Source: Archegozetes longisetosus (lineage: Eukaryota; Arthropoda; Arachnida; Sarcoptiformes; Trhypochthoniidae). Taken from it: DNA of 64,000 nucleotides. The notes beneath the pieces are model-generated. The model was not told the origin of the DNA and did no database searches. It saw only the letters and a list, made by a program, of their open reading frames with translations. Where the stretch lies: the NCBI GenBank assembly GCA_018873245.2, contig JAEMBT020000002.1:1494001-1558000 (forward strand), written 5' to 3'. A program made the position numbers and the translations under genes. Shown piece after piece: positions 1-10,229 of the stretch (positions are counted from its first letter, which is position 1; each line of letters begins with the position of its first letter).

Positions 1-599
1 CAAGCGAACCCACTCGCGTTACTTGTCGCCGCCGAAAACCTGACTCGCAAATCTTTTAGGGGTGTTGAGTGGGGGCGGAGGGTGAGGTCCCCACCTATGC
101 ATTAATGTATCAATAATAACAAATAATTATATCTTATATTATATATAATTGATAGCCAGGGTTTGTCAAACTTCTTTACGACTTCTTTCAAAGTACAGAA
201 TTGCCATGTTAATGAAAGTGACCATTATTGATATCAAAGTGAAATTTTTTATTTAATAAAATTGAATGAAACGTTTGATGACAATTACTGGCGTAAGTTT
301 TATCCGACTCTAAATTTCAGAGTTTAATGTTTGATAAGTCAAAGCAAATAGGCAGACAAGTGAATAAATTCAAAATAAACAGTTCTGGTAATATCCAGTA
401 AGTCAGAATTTTACACACACTTGGAAGTACGATATATCTATTAGCAACTTATTAGTTGGTCAGTTTCATTGAATTTTAGATATAAGCGTCACTTACTTTA
501 ATTTTGATTTGAAAAAGGTAATAAAATTATTAATAGTGATTCTGTTAATTAAACATGTTTATTTTACAATCGATTACGAGTTATAGTGAACTTACACTC
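1..599. other. intergenic, no gene recognised
   Basis: The first 110 bases are GC-richer than the rest and contain a G-rich run followed by CCCCACC, probably the tail of a repeat that begins outside the window. The remainder is AT-rich without a supported reading frame, up to the left end of the Harbinger element at 603. Confidence 0.5.
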
Positions 600-758
600 T
601 TAAAGTGCGTTTTCGCGGTGAAAAATTTTTAAAATGAGTTTCGGAAAGAAAGATTTTGAAAGATTAAAGTTTCAAAAAAGATTTAAAACGGAACCTTGAC
701 GTTTACACAATGAAATAAATTTTTGATATTCCGTTCTACAATAACTAATGAAAATCAG

Positions 759-1441
759 TAATGCTGCGCAAAGTTTAGATTTGGTGTCTAAAGCTCTAGA
801 CTTTAGACTTCAAGTCTAAAATTTTGTTTAGACTTTAGACCTCTCGTCTAAAGAATCCTTTAGGCTTTAGACTTAGACTTAATCTAAATCTTCAGACTTA
901 GATTAGACTTTAGACCCAAAAAAATTAAAGTAAAATAATTTGTGATTATTGATGATATTGAAGGGAATCGGTTCCTGTTTTTTCACTGAAATCTTTACAA
1001 CAAAACTTACATTCTATTCTTTTTTCACTCAATTTTTCAAAATGATCCCATTTCCATGATTTTCTTAGAGGTTTTTCAACACTCATGTCACTTTCTAAAC
1101 CTATAGTTTCATCCTCTAAATCAATTCTGAAGTTCTCAAATTAAAACTGATTGATAACTACAATAAGTTTAAAATTGTCTCTATGACCCATTCATTGAAC
1201 TACTGCAACAAAAAGTTGCAAACATCGAGTTAAATAAAAAAAAGATACTATCTTTTGATTTTATATGATAATTCAATATATTAAATTTCGTAGAGAGTTG
1301 TTACTTTAAAATCTTTTTTGTTGAGGTCTAAAAGTCAGAAATAATTTAAGACTTCAGACTTAGACTCTAGACATAGTCTAAAATTTTTTCTAGACTTTAG
1401 AAATAGTCTAAAGTCTAAAGTCTAGGAACGCACAGCAATAA
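759..1441. mobile_element. non-autonomous hAT-like element with TTTAGAC subterminal repeats
   Basis: The left end starts TAATGCTGCGCA (759) and the right end, on the minus strand, starts TATTGCTGTGCG. The flanks AAAATCAG (751-758) and ATTATCAG (1442-1449) agree at six of eight positions, as expected for an aged 8-bp duplication. Both subterminal regions (775-915 and 1340-1425) are packed with direct and inverted copies of TCTAAAGTCTAGA-like words, a common feature of hAT subterminal transposase-binding regions. There is no coding capacity. The hAT assignment rests on TSD length and repeat layout only. Confidence 0.5.
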
Positions 1442-1656
1442 ATTATCAGTTATTTAACGCATGCGCATTTTGAGCTTTAATGGGCGGTTCATTTCAAATA
1501 TTTTTTATTTTGTTCTACATATTTGTTTACAAATTTGAAAATATATCTATATTTAGATATATTTTCTAATAATAGTATTATTATTGATTAATATTACAAA
1601 TAATAGTATATATCTATACTACTGTTTGTTTTCCATCACCTCTACGAATCTGCACA

Positions 1657-2340
1657 TTGTTTTATGATTTTCATAAGTTGAGTCCTTCAAAGATATTAAT
1701 CAACATGTGCTCCAAGAAGAAAGCTGTAGCCGCATTGATTGTGCTTCTAGAAGAGCAAAAACGAGAGAAAACAATTCCGACTAGAAAGTTATTTAAACAT
1801 AGGATAAAGAAAGGACACTATGAGAATTTAGTTAAGGAGTTATCATTGGAAGACAAACTATAGGCGTTTCTTGAGGACGGACACAGAAACGTTCAACTCT
1901 ATTGTTGATATTCTAAGACCTGACATAAAGAAACAAATGACGTTAATGCGAGAAATAATATTGCCCGAAGTATGTGTCTCATTAACTTTGAGATTTTGGG
2001 CAACTGGCGATTCCTATCAATCTTTATCATTTGCATTCAGAATTTCTCCCTCATCTATTTCGCATATTATTCCTGAAGTTTGTAAAGCAATATATAACAG
2101 ATTTAAAGATAATTGTTTAGAAGCTCCTTCAACTCAAGAAGAGTGAAAAGAAATTGCCCATAACTTCAATGAAATGTGGAATTTCTCCAATTGTATTGGA
2201 GCGGTCGATGGAAAACATGTTTTTTGAATTATTCGTCACAAAGTGGATCTCATTTTCACAATTATAAGGGAACGTTCAGTATTGTACTGATGGCTGTTTC
2301 GGATGCCGAATATAAATTCATATTTGAGGCTCAATCCTAG
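1657..2340 (+). pseudogene. HARBI1-like PIF/Harbinger transposase, broken
   Basis: Family: DDE nuclease of PIF/Harbinger elements, which cuts the element ends together with a MADF/Myb partner. The translated pieces follow the family order: an N-terminal segment from Met at 1704, then (in another frame, from about 1860) a region containing FWATGDSYQSLSFAFRIS and IIPEVCKAIYN, then GAVDGKHV (first catalytic Asp) and, after a further shift near 2222, YKGTFSIVLMAVSDAEYKFI (second Asp). Damage: frameshift at about 1860, a TGA replacing the usual Trp at 2144-2148, a frameshift near 2222, and a stop at about 2340. The conserved C-terminal third is missing. It lies inside the Harbinger element, with the MADF exon 1 kb downstream in the opposite orientation. 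Confidence 0.85.
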
Positions 2341-2566
2341 AGAACAGCATATCTCAGGCAAACATATAATGTATAAATTAATGCCAGTCACCGACTTCGT
2401 GGCACTTTCTCGATAGGTTTAATGTGGACCCTCTTACCAGTTTTGGGGCACTAAAAGATTTTAATCTAATTCACATATCATTGATAAAGGATTAAAAATT
2501 TTTAATTTAAGCTCATAAACAGCTTTCTCTCAAATTCATGGAAGTAGTGTATATATGGCGAGGTTG

Positions 2567-2955
2567 GGACAGTACGAATAGTACGGGCACGAAAAATAAC
2601 AGATTTTTATCAAATAAACAAAAAAACTCACAAAAAAGTCAATAGAAAGCCTAAAATAAATTTAAAAAAGCTGGGACACTACGAGGGGTACGAGCTCATA
2701 CCCACAAAATTCATGAAAAACTTTAAATATTGAACTTTTCGCATCGTTTTGTGTGGAATTCAAGCTAAAATACCACAAAAATAGCCAATAGTCATCTAAA
2801 ATTAATAAAAAAAATACTGGGACACTACGAACTCGTACTTTTCGTATCCCTCTTAAATTCATGAAAAAACAGAATTTCCATGAAAAAAATGAAAAAATGA
2901 TGAAAATAACGAATAATCACCTAAAAATCCAGAGAAAATATTGGAACAGCACATC
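2567..2955. repeat. degenerate repeat with GGGACACTACGA core
   Basis: Four related words (GGGACAGTACGA at about 2567, GGGACACTACGA at 2672 and 2819, and a weaker copy near 2942) are each followed by TACGA/TACGAGCTC-like words and A-rich tracts. Spacing is irregular, about 105 to 147 bp. The repeat lies in the interior of the Harbinger element. No coding function is visible. Confidence 0.4.
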
Positions 2956-3368
2956 TCATACCTCATCATTTCCAACTTCTAAAACCATTTATAAAATCAA
3001 TCTTTTCGTACTGTTTTGTAAGAAATTTAACATAAAAATGTACGAGTTCAAAAAAATTTACCACTCAATTGAGGTAAACCTCACAACCTCCTATTAAACT
3101 TTTCACACTCGATTCAATTCCCTTTGACTTATTTTAAGTCCATTTCTTCGTCTTCTCGTAAATCATGCAGTTTTTTTACATTCAAGTCGATATTATCAAC
3201 TTCTTGTTTTATTTCGAAACATAAGCATTGCAGCTATCACCAGGTCTTTTGTATTCACTTTCCTAAACTCTCTCATAACTGTATTTTAAGGTTATGAAAC
3301 TTTTCGCTGACTTCTTTAGCTATTAGTATAAAATTTAATCAGCGAATTATATAATAAATAAAATTCAA

Positions 3369-3527
3369 TTACAAACCGCTTATGCCTCTAAGTCTCTGAC
3401 CTATTTCTTCAAATTTTGTTTGTCGTTTATGTTTATTTTTGTAGTTTATATCCTTAGGATTCCAGAGATGAGTATTTTCATTAAGTGACTCGATCAATTG
3501 TTCCTCTTGTTCGTATGATAAAACCAT
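3369..3527 (-). CDS. MADF-domain exon, Harbinger accessory protein
   Basis: The frame starting at Met 3527 reads MVLSYEQEEQLIESLNENTH, then LWNPKDINYKNKHKRQTKFE and EIGQRL. This fits the first half of a MADF (Myb/SANT-related) domain: an acidic helix, the L-W-(D/N)-P motif, then a basic YKNK segment and the EIGxxL helix. A GT dinucleotide next to GISG, with a plausible continuation (REFRKVNTKD, about 3250) in the minus direction, suggests a second exon. In PIF/Harbinger elements this protein binds the ends and brings in the nuclease. The domain is cut short in this frame, so the copy is partial or the gene is spliced. A host MADF gene is an alternative, but the position inside the element TIRs argues against it. 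Confidence 0.55.
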   Translation of the reverse strand: MVLSYEQEEQLIESLNENTHLWNPKDINYKNKHKRQTKFEEIGQRLRGISGL

Positions 3528-3934
3528 CTTTACATAAGCAATACAATAATAAACTAAACAATTGTTTATGTTTTGAATTAGGCGCATGAAAAACATGTGA
3601 CAGGCGAGAGGTGTACTGCTCAACTGACGTGCTTTGACAAACCTTTTTTTGATTGGATATTGCAGTGAAACTTCGATAGTTGAACACTGGCCAACGCCTA
3701 TGAAACATGTTTCTAGTTTCAGAAACTTAAATTAAGTTTTTCAAACATCTGAAACATTGCATTTAAACTGTGAAATAAATTTCAGAAACAAATATTCCGG
3801 AAACTTATTTTAAAAATGTTTCACCATGTAAACGCACCTTTACATCTTTCAAAATAAATATTAAGGGTACCATTTAATTACCGCGCATACTATAACAAAA
3901 ACTAAATTTTATTTTTTAAAAAAGTTGCAAGAGT

Positions 3935-4225
3935 TTAATCAATTACATAATCGTCTTCTTGATGATGAGAACTACCCATCTATCGACCGAATTTTGTCCA
4001 AACATTACTGTCCACTGAGATTGGTCGGCCAGATCCCGGGCAGTCTTCGGGACTACGGTCATCGGAACGGAACCGATTACACCATTTCTGGGATTGTCGG
4101 ACACTTATCTCTTGGCCGTAGGCTCCACAGATATTATTAGCGGCCACAGTGGCATTTGATCCGCGATCGAACTTATACATCAAACATTGTTTGATGTGAT
4201 TCTTATCGGGAATGTAATCGGACAC
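3935..4225 (-). pseudogene. mariner transposase remnant (N-terminal HTH joined to C-terminal tail)
   Basis: The first about 70 residues look like the N-terminal helix-turn-helix of mariner transposases: HIKQCLMYKFDRGSNATVAA, an SVRQSQKWCNRFRSDDRS stretch, and the PGSGRP linker motif. The frame then ends in a stop near 3980. Just beyond it, in another frame, the sequence EDDYVID followed by a stop (3935) matches the characteristic C-terminal end of this family (compare DGDYIID in the intact mariner at 31723). The whole catalytic core is deleted. Confidence 0.65.
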
Positions 4226-4267
4226 TATTAAGATATTACTTTTTATACTAAATTGAAGTCAAATATA

Positions 4268-6057
4268 CGGTTTTCTCTAATTGTAACTAGGAGGGTAAAA
4301 TATGTTATATTTCTGAAGCCTCTTGATGAAATTTTATGAAAATTTGCATGTACATACTTAAACTCCTCAGTAGATAAATATCATGTTTGTTTTTGAAAAC
4401 ATTTAAATTGAGGGTGGTAATTCGATGAAAATGTGAAATGAAAGAAATTTCATTGAAATTCATATAATAAATTTAATTTAACTTATATTTGAATGAGTTA
4501 TACAAACGATTGTCTGAAAACATTTGTAAACAAAGGATTGAAATTTGATTTAAATTGTGTTCAAAATGCCATTTAGTGTGGAGGAAAGGGAACTTAAGTT
4601 CCGAAAATTTATTAAAATGAGAGCACAGAAAAGGAAAAGCTCTGCAATAATGAGAGTGCGGTAAGTATTAAAATTATTATAAATTTATTTGTATTTTAAA
4701 TTACACTTACGTGTTTTAGAAATAAATAAAAATACATTTACTGAGTGGTGTCGTATCGATGACAATGAAGAGCTTTTGCTCACAATCAAAAGGCCTGGTG
4801 TTGGACCTCGCAAGATATCAAATGATGACGACTCGGTTTTGAGAGCACTGGCTTTGGGTGAAAATCGATGAGATGGAATAAATCGCTTGAGATAAACCGA
4901 AACAATAATCGCAAACGAAAGGCTCTTAAATGTTTCAGACACAACACTAAGAAGGAGACTTAGTGAACAAGGTAAACTTGGAATTTTATTATGAGCTTGT
5001 TAAATTTATCATGTTCAAGTTTTAGGCGTCGAAAGAAGAAAGGCCGCAATCAGAGACACACTCAGAGAGGCACACAAAGAACAGTGCTTAACTTATGCCA
5101 ATCAAATGATAAATTGGAACATCGTTGATTTGTCAAGGTGCATATTTTTCGATGAATTCAAAATATGCACATATGAGATGGGACAATATTAGGTTTGGCG
5201 TGAGATCAACACTCGATATGAAGAGCAAAATATTGCTCAAATCGGTCGGACAACACGCTTTAGCGCCTCATTTATTCTCTTGTAATATTTTCCAATTTTT
5301 TAGCAAATTATTATTTTCAATTGATTATTAGCTTCTCATTTCATGGATAGGGTGAAATTTACTTTCATGAGCCACTCACCAAAGAAACCTATGAGGAGTT
5401 TCTGGAGAATCGAATTCTCCCATACATTGAAGAGCATTTCGATGACGGAAATGTTCTCCTCCTTCACGACAACCATCCCTCTCATACATCAAATCACGTG
5501 AAGGAGTGGATTGACCAAAACATCGGACTGGATGAGGACTTTGTAATTCCTCATCCGTGGTAATTTGCCATTCTTTTTAAGGAAAATTTTCAATTGAATA
5601 TCATTTTCAGCCTATCACCTGACTTGAATCCCGATGAAAACGTTGGCGCTATCCTCAAGGGATTAGTTCAAAGTGAGTGCTCAATCATCACATCAAATGA
5701 AGAGCTCAAAAATTCAATAATTGCTGCTCACCAAAAAATGAGGGATGTCTCCTGGAGGCAATTTTACATTAATTTGACCGAGTCAATGCCACGGAGATTG
5801 GAGGCGGTGAGACAGGCTGTGGGGGTCATACCCGCTATTAATTATTCGGAAATTAAATTTGAATTTATGTGATTTTCTTCAAAATATGTAATTTTTCATT
5901 AAAATTTAAATTTCTCATTCATCCTTGCTCATCTTTCAAAATTTAAAATTAATTTGTCAATCGGGGGAGTTTGTCCATGATCATGTCAAATTTGGCTAGA
6001 ATATGGTTCCTGAATTATAGCCTGTTTTATCATCCTAGTTAGACTTGGAGAAAACCG
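4268..6057. mobile_element. Tc1-like (IS630 superfamily) element with introns, nested in a mariner
   Basis: The ends CGGTTTTCTCTAATTGTAAC (4268) and, on the minus strand, CGGTTTTCTCCAAGTCTAAC (6057) are inverted repeats of about 35 bp flanked by TA (4266-4267, 6058-6059). The element carries a five-exon transposase reading frame on the plus strand with damage. It inserted into the 5' region of the mariner at 3864-6165. Confidence 0.8.
4566..5872 (+). pseudogene. Tc1-like DDE transposase, spliced, with stop codons
   Basis: Putative exons are 4566-4660, 4720-4971, 5026-5281, 5351-5559 and 5611-5872, each bounded by GT and AG. Exon 1 starts MPFSVEERELKFRKFI; exon 2 has a helix-turn-helix-like part; exon 3 contains the first catalytic Asp in CIFFDEFKI; exon 4 the second in LLLHDNHPSHTS; exon 5 the SPDLNPDENVGAIL motif with the third acidic residue. 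The C-terminus (MRDVSWRQFYINLTESMPRR) is typical of Tc1. If spliced as proposed, 38 residues lie between the second Asp and the Glu, more than the 34 of classical Tc1. Exon 2 contains TGA and TAA stops (near 4869 and 4895), and exon 3 appears frameshifted around 5170, so the copy is inactive. Confidence 0.7.
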
Positions 6058-6434
6058 TATCTACTTTCAATTGAGAAACGGAAATTATTTGTTAACAAAT
6101 GCTTCCCCTTCGTAGACAACACTATAATTATATATACAAAATGCGCGGTAATTAAACGGTACCCCTAATAGTTCTTAAAACACATTTCAAGTTCGGAGTT
6201 TCAAGCCAGAGGTTTCATTACACATTACCAAATGGCAGATAATTTTAGCCTTAATTTTACAACACGAATTTTAATATTTTAGTCCATTTCCTTCTACAGA
6301 AGGTTATCAAAGTTTATTTGCTTCCTCTAAAATAAAAAATTCAATAATGCAAAAGCACGCGTTCCTAATTGTTACTATGAATAACTGTTAAAACATTATT
6401 TATTTCAAATACGCTATATGATTAAACTATTTTA

Positions 6435-6626
6435 AGATCTGCCGAAGATATTGTCACTGGAAGTTTGATGTGTTTAGAGAACTTACCAAAGAAATCTGAA
6501 GCTCTATTTTTGAATAGAGAAAGATTAGAAATTTGTGACTTAAGGTTCCTAAAAGAGTGGTTTCTGAGACATAAAATGCATGAGTTACGATACAAAGCAT
6601 GTGGTTTAACGTTGAAAATTAAGTAA
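6435..6626 (+). other. possible unrecognised exon (64 codons)
   Basis: An open frame follows an AG at 6435-6436 and ends at TAA 6624-6626. It encodes a Leu/Glu/Arg-rich helix-prone stretch including LFLNRERLEICDLRFLKEWF. I do not recognise it. It lacks an initiator except an internal Met, has no supported donor, and may be chance or a remnant. The rest of 6168-7337 is AT-rich with no other feature seen. Confidence 0.2.
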
Positions 6627-7337
6627 AGATCGCGATATAGCGAAGATGGTTCAAATGCCGTTTATTAAAAAATGAGCCAAACGAGTGAATGGAATGAAAT
6701 CTGATTTCAATAGGCTCGATTCTATCCTTTCAAATGCAATGGTCTAAGACTAATTTTAAAGGTTTAAGTATCAATTGATTATAAATGTACGTTATGCAGA
6801 TATGAATTCTCTGGCTTTAAATCAGGTTTTCATTCTTTTAATATAATTTATCAAATATTTATCTTAAAAGCTGCTCTATATTTTATGTAATGCTTTACGT
6901 ATGTATTTTTATTTATTATTTTAAATACTTATAATTTTATAAGAAAATAAATGCAATCAAAGATTGATATTATTAAAAATTTAGTAAATTTTTGCTTAAG
7001 AATTTTGGATAAATAATTAATATTAGCCCCTATTTATGCGTTTAGGTTTATGAGCTCGAACCGGAACGGTATACCATGTATTTTAGATATAATTTTAATT
7101 GTTATATTCATTTTATACTCTTAGTTACAAGGCTTGTGGGTAGTGTGGTGTTGCAACCAAGTGGAATACTGTTTCTCAGTTAAAGTACATTCTAAGACTA
7201 GAGCCTAAACCGAGGTTCTGAAAGCCAAAATGAGATATCCTTGGACTCTGTTCATGGGGTTCTATAAGAGGTTAAGATAAGAACTATGCTCATTCACTTA
7301 GATCGAAACATAATTTTACATAAAAATGTCTAAAAAG

Positions 7338-8308
7338 GGAAGTCTCACCACTAAGATTCTGATTTCGAAAAATTTTTACCAGATAAATGGCATGTCATAT
7401 AATGTTCAAAAATGATATTGAAAATGCTGACCGCCGTTTCTCAAAAAGTTATCATTCAAAATTGTCATTAACTGCTATTCAAACAATAGTATGAAAGATA
7501 CATCACACTTATTAGTATTGTATATTAGAGTTATTTATCATACTTAAACTTTTCAAATTAATAATAATTTCAAAAGTAATGTAGTGTTAACTGTAACAAG
7601 GGATGATTCGAACTCAATACAATAATCTAACAGTTTCAATATATGTTAATACTGAAGAATAGTTAACTAATTTTTAAAACAGTATTAATGGTATTAAGCT
7701 TAAAGTATGCAATACAGCCTAGCTCATTCCAACGTTCTCTTCATTCCTATTAACACCATTAGTACTGTTTTAAAAATTACGCTTTAGAATTTTAGTCCAT
7801 AAGTTGAGTTATAATTTTTCTTACAAATACAACTTTTGTATGAATCACAGTTAATTATTCATTTAAGTCAATCGATAAACTGTTAAAGTTATGTCTTCTA
7901 ACTTAATTTTTTTGTAGACTACTTTCATATCTTATTTCAAGAGAATGTGATCAAGTTTCTTTGATCGCAGTTTTTTCAAACAGTCTCAGAATTACTAATA
8001 ATAGAAATTAATAATTCTAAATAAGATAGATCCTTAAAATAAAGTCGCTTATTGAGAGTAACGCTATCACTTTTGAAATTGCTTATTTTTAATTTGAAAA
8101 TCTTAAGTATGATTAATAGCTCTAATATAAAATACAAGTGTGATGTGTCTTTTATACTATTGTTTAAATAGCAGTTAATCACAATTTTGAATGATAACTT
8201 TTTGAGAAGCAGCGATCAGCATTTTTCAATATGATTTTTAAATATCATGTGACATGTCATTTATCTGGTAACAATTTTTCGAAATTGGAATCTTAATTGT
8301 GAGACCTC
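7338..8308. mobile_element. foldback element with arms of about 250 bp
   Basis: Left arm (about 7338-7590) and right arm (about 8050-8308) are inverted copies. The left begins GGGAAGTCTCACCACTAAG; the right, on the minus strand, begins GGAGGTCTCACAATTAAG. They stay alignable through CAGATAAATG, GTCATAT and CTGACCGC words to a 450-bp centre without coding capacity. The arm words (ATGTCATATGATGTTC-like and GCTGACCGC) recur in the palindrome at 34251-34985, so both belong to one family. No transposase was seen. The superfamily is unknown. Confidence 0.65.
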
Positions 8309-8391
8309 CATTTTAAGTTCAAACCCGAATAAAATCTCAACTAATAGGCTATGGGTAGTGTTGTAAAAAGAAAATTTCTTGTTAAAAATTG

Positions 8392-8698
8392 AGAAATTTT
8401 CTTTTAATGAACCTCCCATAGAAATATATGAACCTCATATTGAAGTATATGAATCTTATATAGGAATATATGAACCATTTATAAAACATATGACTTACAC
8501 ATTCAAATATAAATCTTTAAGTTTAAACAATTTAATTTAATTTCGAACTTAATTTTTAATGCATTTAAGTGTTATTTATTCATAAATACCTTAAAATGGC
8601 TGTAAAGACATGCTATTCCGTTTGATGAATTTGAGGTTCATTTTATTCCAATAGGACGTTCATATATTTCTATGGGAGGTTCATTAAAAGAAAATTTC
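8392..8698. mobile_element. inverted-repeat MITE (about 307 bp)
   Basis: The arms GAAATTTTCTTTTAATGAAC (8392) and its near-exact inverse ending at 8698 extend inward through CTCCCATAGAAATATATGAAC, about 42 bp each. The centre is AT-rich with further ATATATGAAC-like direct repeats at 8430-8490. It is non-coding. Confidence 0.55.
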
Positions 8699-8760
8699 TT
8701 GGCAATAGAAATATTACCAGAAATATTTCTTGAAGCTTTCTAGAAATTTTCCAACACTAG

Positions 8761-9709
8761 ATAGAAGCCGTTTAAGCAGCGAAGAGTTAACTCGGGAGGG
8801 GAAACCTCGCACTTCAACTGACCAATGCCATAAGGAAAAACTTTGAGTTTTTACTTGAAGACCATAATTGGAGTACTTTCAAATTTGCCGAAATATTAGG
8901 TTTAAGTTATTGGGCCACAAGAAAGCCTTTGAAAGAAACCAGAGCCAAAATAGCCACCAGGTGGGTACCACATCAGCTAGCTCCTGCTCAGAAAAAGTTA
9001 CGCGTAGATATTTGTACTGAACATCTTGAAAGGTACAACAGTGACCATGAAATGCTATATAGAATTATAGCTATTGACGAAACATGGCTCAAATACAATG
9101 ACCCTAAGGATTATTGGGCATCTCGCCAATATCGCCTCCCTGGAAAACCACCGTAAGAATATCGATTTGAAAAAATCATAAATTTGAAATAATGCTAGCG
9201 CTCGTAATTTGTATCCCAGGCCTACAAAAATAAGAGTAACAATACAAAACTGGAAGCAGATGATGATAGTGGCCTTTCATAAAAATCGGATGTTAGGTTA
9301 CAGAATTTTACCGAAAAATACAAATGTCAATTTTGAAGTCTATCTCGAATTTTTGAGTCAAGTAATACTTCCAGAGATAAAACAACTACGGATTCATAGA
9401 CCAATAATACTCCATGACAACGCGAGACCCCATAAAAGTTCGAAAGTTCAAGAATTCTTTGTGAGACATCGATGGGAGGAATTGAAACACCTGCCTTATC
9501 GTCCTGATTTGAACCCGTGCGATTACGATGGCATGTATAGAATAAAGCGGCCCAACAAATATAAAATATTTAATACTCCGCATGAACTAGAGATGGCTTA
9601 TAAGGAAGCTATAGATGAAGTAAATTTAAAAGGTTCCGCCGCTGGCATATGCCAACTCCTACTGAGATGGGACTTAGTCAACCAGACTCAAGGCAAATAT
9701 GTTCACTAA
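8761..9709 (+). pseudogene. mariner-type DD34D transposase with one intron and an N-terminal frameshift
   Basis: Reading from about 8761: a linker (LSSEELTREGKPRTST), a frameshift near 8825, then a second HTH and RWVPHQLAPAQ (the family WVPHxL motif), the first catalytic Asp in IAIDETWLKY, and a GTAAGA donor at 9153. After a ~60-bp intron ending CCCAG (about 9221) the second exon has HDNARPHKSS (second Asp) and YRPDLNPCDYDGM (third Asp, 34 residues between), ending at 9709. The usual YSPDLNP reads YRPDLNP here. The first HTH is missing and no terminal repeats were found. The downstream 166-codon part is fully open, so decay is partial. Confidence 0.7.
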
Positions 9710-9817
9710 TCTTATATTCAAATTTTAGTTTCATTAAATGACATTTAAGATATGATAGTCTCGTTACTTATCAAAAGTCCTAATATAACTCAAATGGGTT
9801 AAGGGGGAGTAAGTTGG

Positions 9818-10228
9818 CGCGACCCCATGAAAATCGAGAAGGGGCTCAAATCTATAGTACTCGCCGAGACGAAGCTAAATTCGAAAATTTTTGAAGCCAC
9901 GCCCATCCGTTCAAGAGATACGCCCACTTTTCTATAATTAACTTATCGTTGAATTCTGAGTGGGCGAAGCATCGTAAAAATCATGTGGTGGGTCCAATTG
10001 ATAGTACTCCACGAGACGAATCGAAATATATAAATACATATAAGCCACGCCTGTTCGTTCAAGAGATACGTCCATTTAAAATAGAATTTACACTATGCCT
10101 ATTTATGGGTGGATGAGCACCGTAAAAATCATATGGTGAGTCTTGTTGATAGCATTCTACAAGACGAACAGAAATATATACAAGATACATCCACCCGTTC
10201 ATGAAATACGTCCGTCTGAATTCTAACT
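9818..10228. repeat. three-copy tandem repeat, unit about 130-160 bp
   Basis: Three degenerate copies each carry, in order, a CGTAAAAATCAT-like word, GATAGTACTC, GAGACGAA, CCACGCC and CGTTCAAGAGATACG. They start near 9825, 9970 and 10118. The copies differ by substitutions and small indels, so the array is old. No coding potential was seen. Confidence 0.6.
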
Positions 10229-10229
10229 A

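Larger units (their letters stand above)
603..3839. mobile_element. PIF/Harbinger element with decayed transposase and MADF partner exon
   Basis: The two ends are inverted repeats. The left end starts AAGTGCGTTTTCGCGGTGAA at 603, and the right end, read on the minus strand from 3839, starts AGGTGCGTTTACATGGTGAA; the match continues inward for about 50 bases. Both ends are flanked by TTA (600-602 and 3840-3842), the 3-bp target duplication usual for PIF/Harbinger. Inside are a HARBI1-like transposase remnant on the plus strand and a MADF-domain exon on the minus strand, which is the two-gene layout (nuclease plus Myb/MADF DNA-binding partner) known for this superfamily. A smaller hAT-like element lies inside at 759-1441. 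The transposase is broken, so the copy is dead. Confidence 0.8.
3864..6165. mobile_element. internally deleted mariner element interrupted by a Tc1-like insertion
   Basis: The ends are AAGGGTACCATTTAATTACC at 3864 and, on the minus strand from 6165, GGGGTACCGTTTAATTACCG, each flanked by TA (3862-3863 and 6166-6167). Remnants of a mariner transposase read leftward from 4225. A separate element (4268-6057) sits between its start codon and its 5' terminal repeat, so the outer element is the older one. Without the insertion the outer element would be only about 510 bp. Confidence 0.75.

Noticed and set aside
4685..4942. 85-codon minus-strand frame
   Set aside because: It is the antisense shadow of exon 2 of the Tc1-like transposase.
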